Source of the DNA: an uncultured Clostridia bacterium | Lineage (GTDB): Bacteria; Bacillota; Clostridia; Christensenellales; UBA3700 | DNA: 64,000 nucleotides | NCBI GenBank assembly: GCA_945872615.1 | Contig: CAMBZZ010000001.1 | Coordinates: forward strand, 26,701 to 90,700 | Reading direction: 5' to 3' | Shown here: positions 30,301 through 36,806 of the stretch, one piece after another | Layout of the letters: each line of letters begins with the position of its first letter | How positions within the stretch are numbered: position 1 is the first letter of the stretch | Position numbers and translations under genes: made by a program | Notes under the pieces: model-generated | Told to the model about the DNA's origin: nothing | Seen by the model: the letters and a program-made list of their open reading frames with translations, nothing else | The model's database searches: none

Positions 30301-32229
30301 AACGCCAAAACTCTTTTTGCCCGTTTCGAGGTATTGTTGATATGCCTCTGCGTCGGTCACTTCAGGAGTAACGAGTTCGCCGATATTGAGCACGATGTCG
30401 CTTATTCCGCTTGGCAGTCTAAACGGTATTTCACCCACAAGTCCTTCCAACGCCATCAACAATCCGTTGCCGAACGTTATGTTGAGATATTGATTGCGTT
30501 CGCCGTTATCAGGGTCGATTGGGTTAGGCTCGAACACGAATTTAATATATTCGTTGACGCCGATAAGTTTGGTAATAGCTTCCAACAGCATAGCATAGCC
30601 AGGCTTGATGAAAGCATTGCCTTCTTCATCTACGGTCAAGGCAACCATGTTAGAACTATTGTAGACTTTGTTTTGACCGAGAGCAGGCTCGTTGCCGTTG
30701 ACCGCCTCGTCAAAATCGGTGCCGAGGGCTTTGTCTATTTCGCCCGTCAACAAGGTTACGAGTTGTCCGATCAGCGCGTCGAGATTGGTATCTATTCTGA
30801 TACTCTTGCTTCTATAGTAGTTAGGCAAAAGATTGCCGAGATTTACGTACGCAGCTCTTTGTTGGTAATACAATCCGAGTTGCGGCGTTGCTTCTATTTT
30901 ATTATGATTTCTGTCGATAAGGAAGAGTTCGATAGCTATGAGGTTTTTGTCAACGTCCTCAGCCGCATAGTTGAGGTCGAGATCCAGCTTAAAGCTAAGT
31001 CTAAAGCCCATAGCAACGTCAAGGAGAATTACGCCCGTAGGCAAAGTCTCTTGACCCATAAACATATTGATAAGTTGTCCTACGTCCACTTGTTTAGGAG
31101 CTCCGCCGTCCTCGAGACCGCTGTCGACAACCAAATCGATGTCAAAGGCAATATTGGTCAAGCTGAATTCCCTAAACTCCTCTACTACAGGCAAGTCGAT
31201 TATAGGCGCGTCTTCACCAATATCGAATTTCGCCGACAAAGAGGTTGCGGTGTTGGTATCGTTGTTGACTACGTTGAGTTTGATTCCAGGGTCTGCAAGC
31301 AAACCGTTGACTAGCGTAGCCGACATGGTAATATCCGACTGAGGAATCAACTCCGCGATAGTGCTTATCAACGCGTTGATGTCAAGGTTGATAGGCAACT
31401 TACTCGACAAGCCGAGCGAATCCAACAAGCCCGATATTTTTGTCATAAATTCCTTGAGCTTTATGTCTACGGAAAGTTCGGTCGTCACGACGTTGTCAAC
31501 GGTAGTCTCTTCGTAGACAACGTTTTTACACAAAATTGACAACACGAGATTAAGGACGCCGTTGAGATCTATTCCCAGTCCGCCCAAAAGCTGTTCGAGG
31601 TCAAAGCCTTCGAGAAGCCCCGGCACCTTGGATAACATCTGCGCAACGTAGTTCATATTGAAGTCGGAAAAATAAATCAAAGCAGAGCTTCCTTCCACTT
31701 GAAGATAAGCTTTGTCCTCGATTATGTAAAAGCCGAAATTAACGACGCCGCTGTCTTTATCTTTGAGCACCATTGCCAACTCGTTCCTAGACACGCTGGC
31801 ATTTTGCTCGGCAAGCAGTCCGAACATATTGGTCTTAAACGAAAACTCGTATCTCGTAGGCGTCAAAGGTGAGCCGTCTGCCGAATCGGTAATCGTAATA
31901 TCGCTCAAAATTTCGAGATAAAGTCGCTTCTCCTCTTCGGAGTTGTCGATACCGCCAATCATCGCTTGAAAGACGTCAAGCGCAGACCGTACGATAGGAT
32001 CGTCCTCCTCGATTGGTGGAGGTGGTGGGGGCAAATCCGGGTCCTCGTTACCGCCGCCGCCTTCTCCGTTACCACCGCCTTCTCCGTTACCGCCGCCTTC
32101 TCCGTTACCGCCGCCTTCTCCGTTACCACCGCCTCCATCGGTAGGGGTACAAGCTGCAAGTATCAACGAGAATGCGACAACCAGAATAATTAGCAAAGCC
32201 AATAGGGCTATCAATTTCCTGTTTCTCAT
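24340..32229 (-). CDS. Giant lipoprotein with linker-separated repeats (2629 aa)
   Basis: First gene of the surface operon and the largest protein in the window. The signal peptide ends in LAAC, so Cys27 is the predicted lipid anchor. A glycine-rich GGGNGE repeat linker and a run of prolines follow (about 32-75). The next 1500 residues are leucine- and beta-rich segments divided by acidic or glycine-rich linkers near 840-880, 1155-1185 and 1440-1470, suggesting repeated units. From about 1650 to the end are Ig-like beta segments (KPINLTIYG, VTFKNGTSKNVRF, VYNDGSSSVLPV). There is no C-terminal membrane span or LPxTG. The repeated hydrophobic units recall lipid-binding lipoproteins, but this is only a visual resemblance. 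AGGAGG precedes the ATG. Confidence 0.8.
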   Translation of the reverse strand: MRNRKLIALLALLIILVVAFSLILAACTPTDGGGGNGEGGGNGEGGGNGEGGGNGEGGGGNEDPDLPPPPPPIEEDDPIVRSALDVFQAMIGGIDNSEEEKRLYLEILSDITITDSADGSPLTPTRYEFSFKTNMFGLLAEQNASVSRNELAMVLKDKDSGVVNFGFYIIEDKAYLQVEGSSALIYFSDFNMNYVAQMLSKVPGLLEGFDLEQLLGGLGIDLNGVLNLVLSILCKNVVYEETTVDNVVTTELSVDIKLKEFMTKISGLLDSLGLSSKLPINLDINALISTIAELIPQSDITMSATLVNGLLADPGIKLNVVNNDTNTATSLSAKFDIGEDAPIIDLPVVEEFREFSLTNIAFDIDLVVDSGLEDGGAPKQVDVGQLINMFMGQETLPTGVILLDVAMGFRLSFKLDLDLNYAAEDVDKNLIAIELFLIDRNHNKIEATPQLGLYYQQRAAYVNLGNLLPNYYRSKSIRIDTNLDALIGQLVTLLTGEIDKALGTDFDEAVNGNEPALGQNKVYNSSNMVALTVDEEGNAFIKPGYAMLLEAITKLIGVNEYIKFVFEPNPIDPDNGERNQYLNITFGNGLLMALEGLVGEIPFRLPSGISDIVLNIGELVTPEVTDAEAYQQYLETGKKSFGVEGAVSIGGIDLSLSLRNFNIGFPIEGLDNYITAAIGDKDGYTNSVAELLDDVLSNIHLQFGVNMTFNKGTYDFIPLLTGFGLTGLEGQHLLWTFDDNFVLDGELLIQIALDKNNHYNSSIVIELRTNKAIGIGSDILFPANSVILGVYGYANSVFIDVSNIKIAKITLPKLKAEIDFTEIVYNFIGDFDYRLAFDLSTLFGSTGEGSEGGTESSAAQQAEELMFEEGTEGDILTPAGQIIVGVNADTLTVSTTLAAILGLLSSFGVNVDISFINSAQLDLMFSRLQGVKLDLAAELVPTVELDPSGNVIGEPTYNSNFKIHFETGTQNNPIRIGNLDELKIKLIEKQEEFATYEDDLIAAIVNTVGKASFKATVNLKTMEETFNITKIINNILASSGKELALPINLHLDDWDTEVILTIAWNLDMRNFKKTQLQVTFSYLEKTLLEVDIYQGNIILDLSGLGFFKLEIVNSPFVKVINNALTDVIDQIGNFNLTDIINDALGDLTLGGALDGALNGALDEGTEDGGAAAQADAGAGLSPEIMDLIATIISAVSAHNANIFLKLDAMMIDAILKQFLGFGLGMSIGVGGEIDFVDGVIKLDIEVESISVSVVFEMLMGEPINLNLPLDEIPDWDASNGAAFVKTMLDGLDIAFALDYAMSTADIMANYNANHSDSGVEDGNKYYTRLIIQKLQSNTTLYNTGGKTASAGSILVTLASINKSKYENTDQLNSNTNQQPLLYAELNYNTGNLRIVLCQGVLTLGSILDFASFIDIPIALDLVNMLAPTIDSLFASIDPDYNGGSTGGGTEGGGSESGGGTEGGGETTPTEPTRLDKAFANLNVVQLLGGGIDVYLRNTGLFNANITFDPYTINWLLDEILASVFGWDTIIDLVEMTRDATTGSSMFSTNYLKSVNWDRIDAEHTWVSLKQILLPLLKDVVNGVGYGWAAPLLTNAILNAFYFQVRRLFTRLLPFPVFNEVTAGINIMDGTIANLYIFGYDYDEPVYKAYDENGNKIAKEDQSEIYVFKAYSDAAPGSDVPAKGTYTRKYDRSTDANDDQGASYTYYYNNRSNGYYLEIKLFNCSPSVGDPEYSIDGSTEGVMTWGSIDAAPTYDPYCYSNNSEGKSLFLAQNFSGKEVSYQKGEQLYKTTPTYEVTKKNGQSVSMNINDLDFGTAGVYEIVATASFNGGAVVRTKPINLTIYGADTITGVGEYNLNKEYQNYIDIYAYSEIPKYIVITYDTPDVLGNYMRRIPAESMTFTSYAPTAYTKHGVDGTVTFKNGTSKNVRFEYLDSTIKDIMGGIEVDIDLYQYDKTAVDLSVYTPDLLYFTYNDGSSDKITVNGAWNVSSAQQLVDRDPSDLSAGIYWITNTIGSGATLQEVNIKFVVKSKTVDSIEANGNLNNIRISPYQYYKYLITGDENDNPFPSQVLATYNEAYAYDAVEDANVLVNEAYSEMVYVNWNKDGLNFTWDNNNAPEYNPDGSLKKNGSVSLDTTSVKDPTAETPVRIYETSFDWTFPVNITMDRNEVQAIYFDEELTQNTLIIDPYLFKINEEDGIDNFPTSAWVKFTNGTVINLPIAWIQEEVDNFEVSYEAQSRQFRVYIGYDVDTYTNNRIPRADATSALGIADYCTANGISGKMLQRIVVNARVEGLEAVGLDIAGSELKGGRYVIDPVKVKYLGESALPATVPVVYNDGSSSVLPVVWDYKFDISIYGSENLVATATIRGTDNSFDVTCRILDRSTPEVVNDSISLNPYNFTLGEGDKRVYSEFTETIAVKYFTSYTLVVTNNETGEETIFEGLFDDEKNALVNQYTTGANTGLYAIATKYNYDTFDLPVSWDISDVDMAVTSDKNADKNFGVKAKITGATESFETLTVNVTIEEKIFVGINSNAVYKYFISYGGSNLTEQEIATKMVTKQLNAFFEDGTMQKLDIVFDLSPVNFTVANYDTDNAKFIGDAIKCDAYIMQYAEIQQKIQIEVYVATEPTASEAA
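32061..32132. repeat. 18-bp tandem repeat in the lipoprotein linker
   Basis: Four copies of an 18-base unit (CTTCTCCGTTACC then a CCGCCG/ACCGCC variant) start at 32061, 32079, 32097 and 32115. On the coding strand each unit encodes six residues, GGGNGE or a permutation. Because 18 is divisible by 3, copy-number change would alter linker length without shifting the frame. Confidence 0.85.
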
Positions 32230-32239
32230 ACTTCCTCCT

Positions 32240-32276
32240 AATCGCAGATATGTGTGCGATTTCTTTATTTATTATA
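32240..32276 (-). promoter_or_regulatory. -10 box and leader hairpin of the surface operon
   Basis: A minus-strand TATAAT lies at 32271-32276, with no strong -35 box. Between it and the AGGAGG site is an inverted repeat with perfect 7-base arms, AATCGCA (32240-32246) and TGCGATT (32255-32261). It could be a repressor operator or an RNA hairpin adjoining the ribosome binding site. Confidence 0.45.
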
Positions 32277-32699
32277 TATTAGGAAGATAAACTTAAACCA
32301 ACCTTAAATTTTTGCCAAAAAAATTTTTAAAAAAACGTAAAATATAACCTTTACTTGTCAAATCTTTCGTTTTCTCTACAAAATCGCTGTTTTTCTTTCC
32401 AAAAATATCGATATTGCTAGCTATGTAAAATTTTTTTAATCTTTAGTTTTTTTGCGCATATAAACTTAGTCGCGTATTGTTTTAATGATTTTTCGCTTTT
32501 GCGTTATCTTTTTGACAAGCGCCTGCTCCATCTATTTGACTTTGCAATTCACTCAACTATTACGTAGCCCGTTGCGCTATATCAAGCGGTTTATCCACAG
32601 TTTCTATATATAACCGTTTTGTCCATATTCATATTTTAGTTTACGAATTTATTCATCTTGTTCACAACAAGAAATATTAGTTACAAAAAAATAAAAAAA
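32277..32699. other. AT-rich non-coding stretch
   Basis: About 420 bases with no credible ORF. Poly-T and poly-A runs are frequent. A perfect DnaA-box sequence, TTATCCACA, lies at 32591-32599 and the palindrome CTTGTTCACAACAAG follows about 60 bases later. I see no tRNA or riboswitch-like fold. A further AT-rich non-coding segment continues from 32720 to 32914. Confidence 0.6.
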
Positions 32700-32718
32700 G
32701 ATACTCCTCTTGAGTATC
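32700..32718 (-). terminator. Terminator downstream of the response regulator
   Basis: GATACTC (32700-32706) and GAGTATC (32712-32718) form a 7-bp stem. On the minus strand it is followed by a long U-rich run. It lies about 200 bases past the stop of the response regulator, which is far but has no other candidate gene. Confidence 0.6.
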
Positions 32719-32914
32719 GTACTTAAATAATGCAACCATCGTTTGGAAAAGTAAGCTATACATATTTGTTTATTAATTTAGTATCTATTACTATCTATAT
32801 GACATAATATTATATATTAACTATATATCATATACTTATATCTCGTTCACTATCACATTCGATTCTCCTATATACGACCGACTTAGCTTTACAAATTTTT
32901 CCATATTTATTTTC

Positions 32915-33589
32915 TTATCTGTCTGGCTTGTCGTACCACATATAGCCGATATTTTTCACGGTTTTGATATAATCCTTTACTCCGAACTTGTCCAATTTTT
33001 TTCTAAGACTGCTGATATACACTTCCGTCACCGTCATAATCGTGTCGCTGTCGTTGCCCCAAATTCTATTAAAAAGTTGTTCTTTAGAGATTATTATATT
33101 GCGGTTGCGTATCAAAAATTCAACTATCTCATACGCCTTGCCGGAGAGTTTTACATACTCCCCTCTCACGCTTAGCATCTTATTTCTGAAGTCCATCACT
33201 ACGTCGTCGCAAGTGTAAATATCCGAAAAGTTATTATTATATCTTCGCAACACGGCAACGATTCTTGCTCTCAACTCCTCTTGGTCAAATGGTTTGACAA
33301 CGTAGTCGTCCGCGCCGAGATTAAGTCCTTCGACAATCTTGCTCTTGCTATCCAACGACGACACCGCAATAGCGGGACACACGCTCTTTTGTCTCAACTT
33401 AACCAAAAACTCCGAGCCGTTGAGTTTAGGCAATATCATATCGAAGATTATGAGGTCGTATATATTGCTCTCTGCCATATACAGCCCCTCTTCGCCGTCA
33501 AAAGCACATTCGCTCTCGCCCAAAGAAGCCACGCATTCTTTGATTCTATTGCTCCATCCGATATTGTCTTCGACTATCAAAAACTTCAT
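32915..33589 (-). CDS. OmpR/PhoB-family response regulator (orphan)
   Basis: Two-domain transcription regulator of 224 residues. The receiver domain has the acidic pocket E7/D8, the phospho-acceptor Asp50 in IIFDMILPKLNG, a conserved Ser in AVSSLDS and Lys in VVKPF. The winged-helix output domain (about 128-220) ends in the family's EVYISSLRKKLDKFG and TVKNIGYMW. No sensor kinase lies beside it in the window. A good promoter and an AGGTGAG ribosome binding site precede the ATG. It sits upstream, in the same orientation, of the giant surface operon, separated by 685 non-coding bases, so control of that operon is possible but unproven. Confidence 0.93.
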   Translation of the reverse strand: MKFLIVEDNIGWSNRIKECVASLGESECAFDGEEGLYMAESNIYDLIIFDMILPKLNGSEFLVKLRQKSVCPAIAVSSLDSKSKIVEGLNLGADDYVVKPFDQEELRARIVAVLRRYNNNFSDIYTCDDVVMDFRNKMLSVRGEYVKLSGKAYEIVEFLIRNRNIIISKEQLFNRIWGNDSDTIMTVTEVYISSLRKKLDKFGVKDYIKTVKNIGYMWYDKPDR

Positions 33590-33606
33590 ATCTCACCTAT
33601 GCCAAA

Positions 33607-33635
33607 AGTCTAACACATCGTTATAGTGCTGTCAA
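33607..33635 (-). promoter_or_regulatory. Promoter of the response regulator gene
   Basis: TTGACA (33630-33635) and TAGACT (33607-33612) on the minus strand, spacer 17 bases, 17 bases before the ATG. Confidence 0.65.
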
Positions 33636-33721
33636 CCTTAAAGATAACTGAAACGCGAAATTTGCACAAAATTTGAAATATGTAGACCAAGCCGTAGGCG
33701 GCGACAATATGTTCCCAAAGA

Positions 33722-34222
33722 TTAATACGTCCTCACGCCCACGATCTTGATAGCCCTAGAAGCATAGTAGTCGTAGCTGCTTAGAAGTCTATCGAACGAG
33801 TCGACGGTATGCGAAGACACCAACGGCTCGCCGTGGCGAAATCCCGTCACGACCAACGTATGATAAAACTTCCCTTGCGCGTTGCCTAGTTGTATAAAAT
33901 CTCCCAATCCGACTTTATCCGCCGTAATCGGCGCTCCGAAAGGTCCCGTCTCGTTGCCTACGCCCTTAAAGTTGTTGATCAAAAAATTATAAAAATATTC
34001 TACTCCGCTCCAAGCTGGCGCTCTATCTCTCAGCGAGATATAGTACCACCCTAAGGTCGGCGTATAATTCATCACACCGCTACCCGCCAATAGGCATTGC
34101 GAGGCAAAAGCCGTGCAATCGCCGCCCAGTTCGTCGAAATTATAATAAGCGGGATTTCTTCTATGCGCCCATTTTTTGGCGTATCTCACCGCTGCCGCCG
34201 CGTCGTACTCGATTATTCTCAC
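33722..34222 (-). CDS. Amidase-like (Amidase_6/PF12671) protein
   Basis: A 166-residue stand-alone domain that begins YDAAAAVRYAKKWAHRRNPAYYNF and contains GGDCTAFASQ with the likely catalytic Cys, then FYHTLVVTG with the likely catalytic His. This matches the putative amidase domain common in Firmicutes cell-wall proteins. The family usually follows a signal peptide or another domain. Here none is visible, so a cytoplasmic location is predicted. The GTG start lies 5 bases after TACAAT with no ribosome binding site, so it may be leaderless. Substrate unknown: peptidoglycan-like amides are the usual guess. Confidence 0.75.
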   Translation of the reverse strand: MRIIEYDAAAAVRYAKKWAHRRNPAYYNFDELGGDCTAFASQCLLAGSGVMNYTPTLGWYYISLRDRAPAWSGVEYFYNFLINNFKGVGNETGPFGAPITADKVGLGDFIQLGNAQGKFYHTLVVTGFRHGEPLVSSHTVDSFDRLLSSYDYYASRAIKIVGVRTY

Positions 34223-34262
34223 GCGACATTGTATGCTACGGCAATTATTTTTGACACGACGG

Positions 34263-34574
34263 TCACTTCAGAGTGATACCTATCATAACCGTAGTTTCGT
34301 TGCTATCGTTCCACACGCTATGAGGGACATTGCCCTCAACCAGATACGATTGGTCTTTTTCTAACAATATTGTTTTGTCACCCGATTGTATTCTCGCTCG
34401 CCCTTGCGTCACCACAAACAAATGGTTATGACCGTGAGTATGTTTCTCGGTAGGAGCTCCGCCGTGCGGCTCGATATAGGCGATTGACACGTCCGTCAAT
34501 TCTCCTACTCTATCAAAGAGTTTCTTTGCTTTGAAGCCGACGTGTTTCGGCGGCGTAACGAATCCTTCTCTCAT
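34263..34574 (-). CDS. Single-domain cupin protein
   Basis: A 103-residue cupin. The first cupin motif has the metal-binding set HTHGHNHLFVVTQGRARI, with three histidines and the expected Glu replaced around the strand. The second motif has the late His in EGNVPHSVWN. An AAGGAG site precedes the ATG. Such small cupins bind a divalent metal and serve as isomerases, dioxygenases or ligand sensors, so no reaction is named. It is divergent from a ferredoxin and a second cupin, with about 160 bases between. Confidence 0.75.
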   Translation of the reverse strand: MREGFVTPPKHVGFKAKKLFDRVGELTDVSIAYIEPHGGAPTEKHTHGHNHLFVVTQGRARIQSGDKTILLEKDQSYLVEGNVPHSVWNDSNETTVMIGITLK

Positions 34575-34736
34575 ATTATCTCCTTATTAGGCGTACAGCC
34601 AACTTCTTTGACGCGATTATACGACTTTGCCTATCCAAAGTCAATAGCGATACAGCCTCAATATTTTCGGTACGTTTACAAAATCTATTTTCGGCAATAA
34701 TACTCATACAAGCATACCCAAGCAAGGAGATTATCT

Positions 34737-34922
34737 ATGAAATATTACGTCAACGAAGACTGTATAGGCTGCGGAGCGTGCAACGACACCTGCCCCGAAA
34801 TCTTTGAGATGACCGAGCAAGGAACGGCTCAAGCATTGAATATCGAAGCTACTGACGCTATCGGCGACCGCGCAGAGCGCGCCATGGCAGAATGCCCCGT
34901 CAACGCAATAGAGCAAATCTAA
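34737..34922 (+). CDS. Small ferredoxin, one cluster set degenerate
   Basis: A 61-residue ferredoxin with one CxxCxxC...C motif, CIGCGACNDTC at residues 9-19, and a remote CP near the C-terminus (AECPVNAIE). This fits a single [4Fe-4S] cluster of the type found in monocluster bacterial ferredoxins (Fer4_13-like). It carries low-potential electrons in the cytoplasm. An AAGGAG site is well placed before the ATG. The next gene, a cupin, starts 12 bases after its stop, so the two are co-transcribed. Confidence 0.88.
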   Translation: MKYYVNEDCIGCGACNDTCPEIFEMTEQGTAQALNIEATDAIGDRAERAMAECPVNAIEQI

Positions 34923-34933
34923 CGAGGCAGACA

Positions 34934-35263
34934 ATGTCCGTCATCAAAAATATCCCTCATCGTCAGATATTGCAACTTGCCGACCAAATCGACATCCTAC
35001 AAGGTCAAATCGTCAGCAGGACGCTTTGCCAAAACGACGCCGTCAGCGTGACCTTATTTGCCTTTTCTCAAGGAGAGGAGATTGCTTCGCACGTATCTGA
35101 AGGCGACGCCTTGGTCTACGTGTTGCAAGGCAGTGCCAAACTCACCGTAGGCGACGAAGAGTTTATCTGCACGCAAGGTCAGTCGTTGGTGATGACGTCG
35201 CGCATACCGCACGCCGTCTACGCACAAGAGGACTTCAAAATGCTTCTTACGGTTATTTTCTAG
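34934..35263 (+). CDS. Cupin-domain protein
   Basis: A 109-residue cupin, MSVIKNIPHRQILQLADQID onward. The conserved barrel is visible as TLFAFSQGEEIASHVSEGDALVYVLQGSAKLTVG, then SLVMTSRIPHAVYAQEDFKMLLTV. One His of the first motif and one His of the second remain. The start was set at the ATG at 34934, preceded by a GAGG site inside the ferredoxin spacer. The longer frame from 34892 overlaps the ferredoxin. Relatives are small proteins of the cupin_2 type without known substrate. Pairing with a ferredoxin hints at a redox-linked role, but this is weak. Confidence 0.7.
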   Translation: MSVIKNIPHRQILQLADQIDILQGQIVSRTLCQNDAVSVTLFAFSQGEEIASHVSEGDALVYVLQGSAKLTVGDEEFICTQGQSLVMTSRIPHAVYAQEDFKMLLTVIF

Positions 35264-35436
35264 CCTAAGCGTTTGCCTACTCTTGGCGCGCGATAATCGT
35301 CAATTTTCACGGTTATACTTCGCCGTGAATATCTTGTTTATCCAAAATTTTCTTACTCCCGCCACCTTTATTTTGTCCGAATTATTCCAACCAAAATTTA
35401 CCCGCGACTTTATAGGTTTTTCTGTTCAAAATTGCT

Positions 35437-35464
35437 TTGAAAAACGACGAATTACTATTATAAT
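35437..35464 (+). promoter_or_regulatory. Promoter of mscL
   Basis: TTGAAA (35437-35442) and TATAAT (35459-35464) with a 16-base spacer. The TATAAT lies 28 bases before the mscL ATG. Confidence 0.6.
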
Positions 35465-35492
35465 ATAACCAACTAAAGAGTAAGGAGTGCTT

Positions 35493-36089
35493 ATGAAAAA
35501 GTTTTTCAAAGAATTCAAAGATTTCGTATGCCGCGGCAATATTTTCGATATGGCTGTCGGTATGATTATCGCAACGGCTTTCAACAAAATCGTATCCAGC
35601 CTCGTAAATGATATTATCATGCCTCTCATCACTTGGGCTACGGGCGCGGGCTCTCTCAAAGAGCTCAGCATACCTCTAAGATACAACGAATTGGGCGAAG
35701 CCACCCTCACTTGGGCTTACGGCAACTTTATACAGACTATCATTGACTTTTTGATTATCGCAACGTCGATATTTATCGTTGTCAAAGTTATCAACTCTTC
35801 TCGCAAAAAACTTGAAGAATTGGGTGAATTTGCAAAACAACAGAGCAAAAAAGAAGTCAAGGCAGAAAACAAAGCCCTCAAAGCTAAAGCTAAAGCCGAA
35901 GGTCGTTCTTTCAAAGAAGTTTACGAAGAAAACAAAGCCCTCAAAGCCAAGCAAGCCGAAGAAACAAAACTTGCCAAAGAAGCCGAAGACAAAGCCAAAG
36001 CCGAAGCAGAATTGCTTGCCAATCCGACCACCGAGATGTTGCTCAAAGATATTAGAGAACTTCTCCGACAACAACAAAATCAACAATAA
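35493..36089 (+). CDS. mscL: MscL, large mechanosensitive channel, long C-terminal tail
   Basis: Pentameric safety-valve channel that opens under membrane tension. The N-terminal helix and first span read FKDFVCRGNIFDMAVGMIIATAF (residues 7-30) and the second span is near 80-103. Typical MscL is 130-150 residues, and here the protein has 198. The extra length is a charged, lysine/glutamate/alanine-rich coiled-coil-like stretch with repeats of ENKALKAK (about 118-175), before the normal cytoplasmic bundle ending LLKDIRELLRQQQ. The start is the ATG at 35493 after AAGGAG. A strong terminator follows. Confidence 0.93.
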   Translation: MKKFFKEFKDFVCRGNIFDMAVGMIIATAFNKIVSSLVNDIIMPLITWATGAGSLKELSIPLRYNELGEATLTWAYGNFIQTIIDFLIIATSIFIVVKVINSSRKKLEELGEFAKQQSKKEVKAENKALKAKAKAEGRSFKEVYEENKALKAKQAEETKLAKEAEDKAKAEAELLANPTTEMLLKDIRELLRQQQNQQ

Positions 36090-36103
36090 AGGATTGTTCG
36101 ATA

Positions 36104-36135
36104 ATCGGGAGCGAAAATTCGCTCCCGATTTTTTT
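36104..36135 (+). terminator. Terminator after mscL
   Basis: A perfect 12-bp stem, ATCGGGAGCGAA (36104-36115) with TTCGCTCCCGAT (36118-36129), then seven T. It lies 14 bases after the mscL stop. Confidence 0.93.
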
Positions 36136-36154
36136 GATATTTTTCTTTTGTCTA

Positions 36155-36183
36155 TCGACATTGCTTGCGATATAAGATATAAT
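36155..36183 (+). promoter_or_regulatory. Promoter of the GtrA-family gene
   Basis: TCGACA (36155-36160) and TATAAT (36178-36183) with a 17-base spacer, 33 bases before the ATG. Confidence 0.65.
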
Positions 36184-36216
36184 ATCGGTAGCGACAACAG
36201 TTTAATGGGAGGCACT

Positions 36217-36693
36217 ATGCAATCAAGCAAAACGAAGGTGGTCTTGCAAGCAATCAAGTTTGCTCTCTTTTCCGCTTCGGCAGGCATCATACAAGTATTG
36301 GTCGACGTCTTTTTCAACGAGGTCGTGCATTTGCCCGCCCAATACAGTTATCTTATCGCATTGGTATGTTCGGTACTTTACAACTTTACCGTCAACCGCA
36401 AGTTTACCTTCAAAGCCACGGGCAACGTACCCGTCGCCATGCTCAAAGTCGCACTATTCTATTGCGCGTTTACCCCTCTCTCTACTTGGACGACCAAGAT
36501 TCTCACCACACACGGGGTGCACAAATATATCGTGCTTGCGGGCACTATGATATGCAACCTCGTACTAGAGTTTTTGTATTGCAAATTTTTCGTGTATAGA
36601 GAAAAGAAAAAACCTCAAAATTCGCAATCCGAACAATCTCAATCTACAGACGATAAGTCTTGCAACTCAAACGACGAAGATAAATCCGCTTAG
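36217..36693 (+). CDS. GtrA-like membrane protein
   Basis: A 158-residue protein with four membrane spans. The first reads IKFALFSASAGIIQVLVDVFF, and the VCSVLYNFTVNRKFTFKA motif between spans two and three is the hallmark of GtrA family proteins, which help translocate undecaprenyl-linked sugars. The C-terminus is a hydrophilic, Ser/Asn/Asp-rich tail of about 30 residues. The start at 36217 has GGGAGG just upstream. The frame itself runs back to 35779 across mscL and the terminator, so the longer version is not real. No glycosyltransferase partner is nearby. Confidence 0.82.
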   Translation: MQSSKTKVVLQAIKFALFSASAGIIQVLVDVFFNEVVHLPAQYSYLIALVCSVLYNFTVNRKFTFKATGNVPVAMLKVALFYCAFTPLSTWTTKILTTHGVHKYIVLAGTMICNLVLEFLYCKFFVYREKKKPQNSQSEQSQSTDDKSCNSNDEDKSA

Positions 36694-36765
36694 CATATCA
36701 CAACTTTTGTTTAGCCGTCTAAATGCTTCCAAACGACGCATTGATTTAGTGCATTGCTCTAAAAA

Positions 36766-36794
36766 TTGACAATTTTTATACGCATTGGTATAAT
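36766..36794 (+). promoter_or_regulatory. Consensus promoter of the PnuC gene
   Basis: TTGACA (36766-36771), 17 bases, TATAAT (36789-36794): a perfect match to the sigma-70/sigma-A consensus. The ATG at 36807 lies 12 bases after the -10 box, and a TTG lies 6 bases after it. Confidence 0.85.
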
Positions 36795-36806
36795 CTAGAG
36801 TTGCGT

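Noticed and set aside
11146..32229. The giant surface operon as a prophage, integrative element or recent island
   Set aside because: No integrase, transposase, attachment repeats or phage structural genes flank it, and no composition break is evident by eye.
32591..32672. A perfect DnaA box (TTATCCACA) and a CTTGTTCACAACAAG palindrome in AT-rich DNA, as a replication origin
   Set aside because: Only one exact box, and none of the usual neighbours (dnaA, dnaN, rpmH) is present. One box can occur by chance in AT-rich sequence.
35779..36216. An N-terminal extension of the GtrA-like protein
   Set aside because: The extra frame runs across mscL in another frame and through its terminator. A ribosome binding site and promoter support the ATG at 36217.
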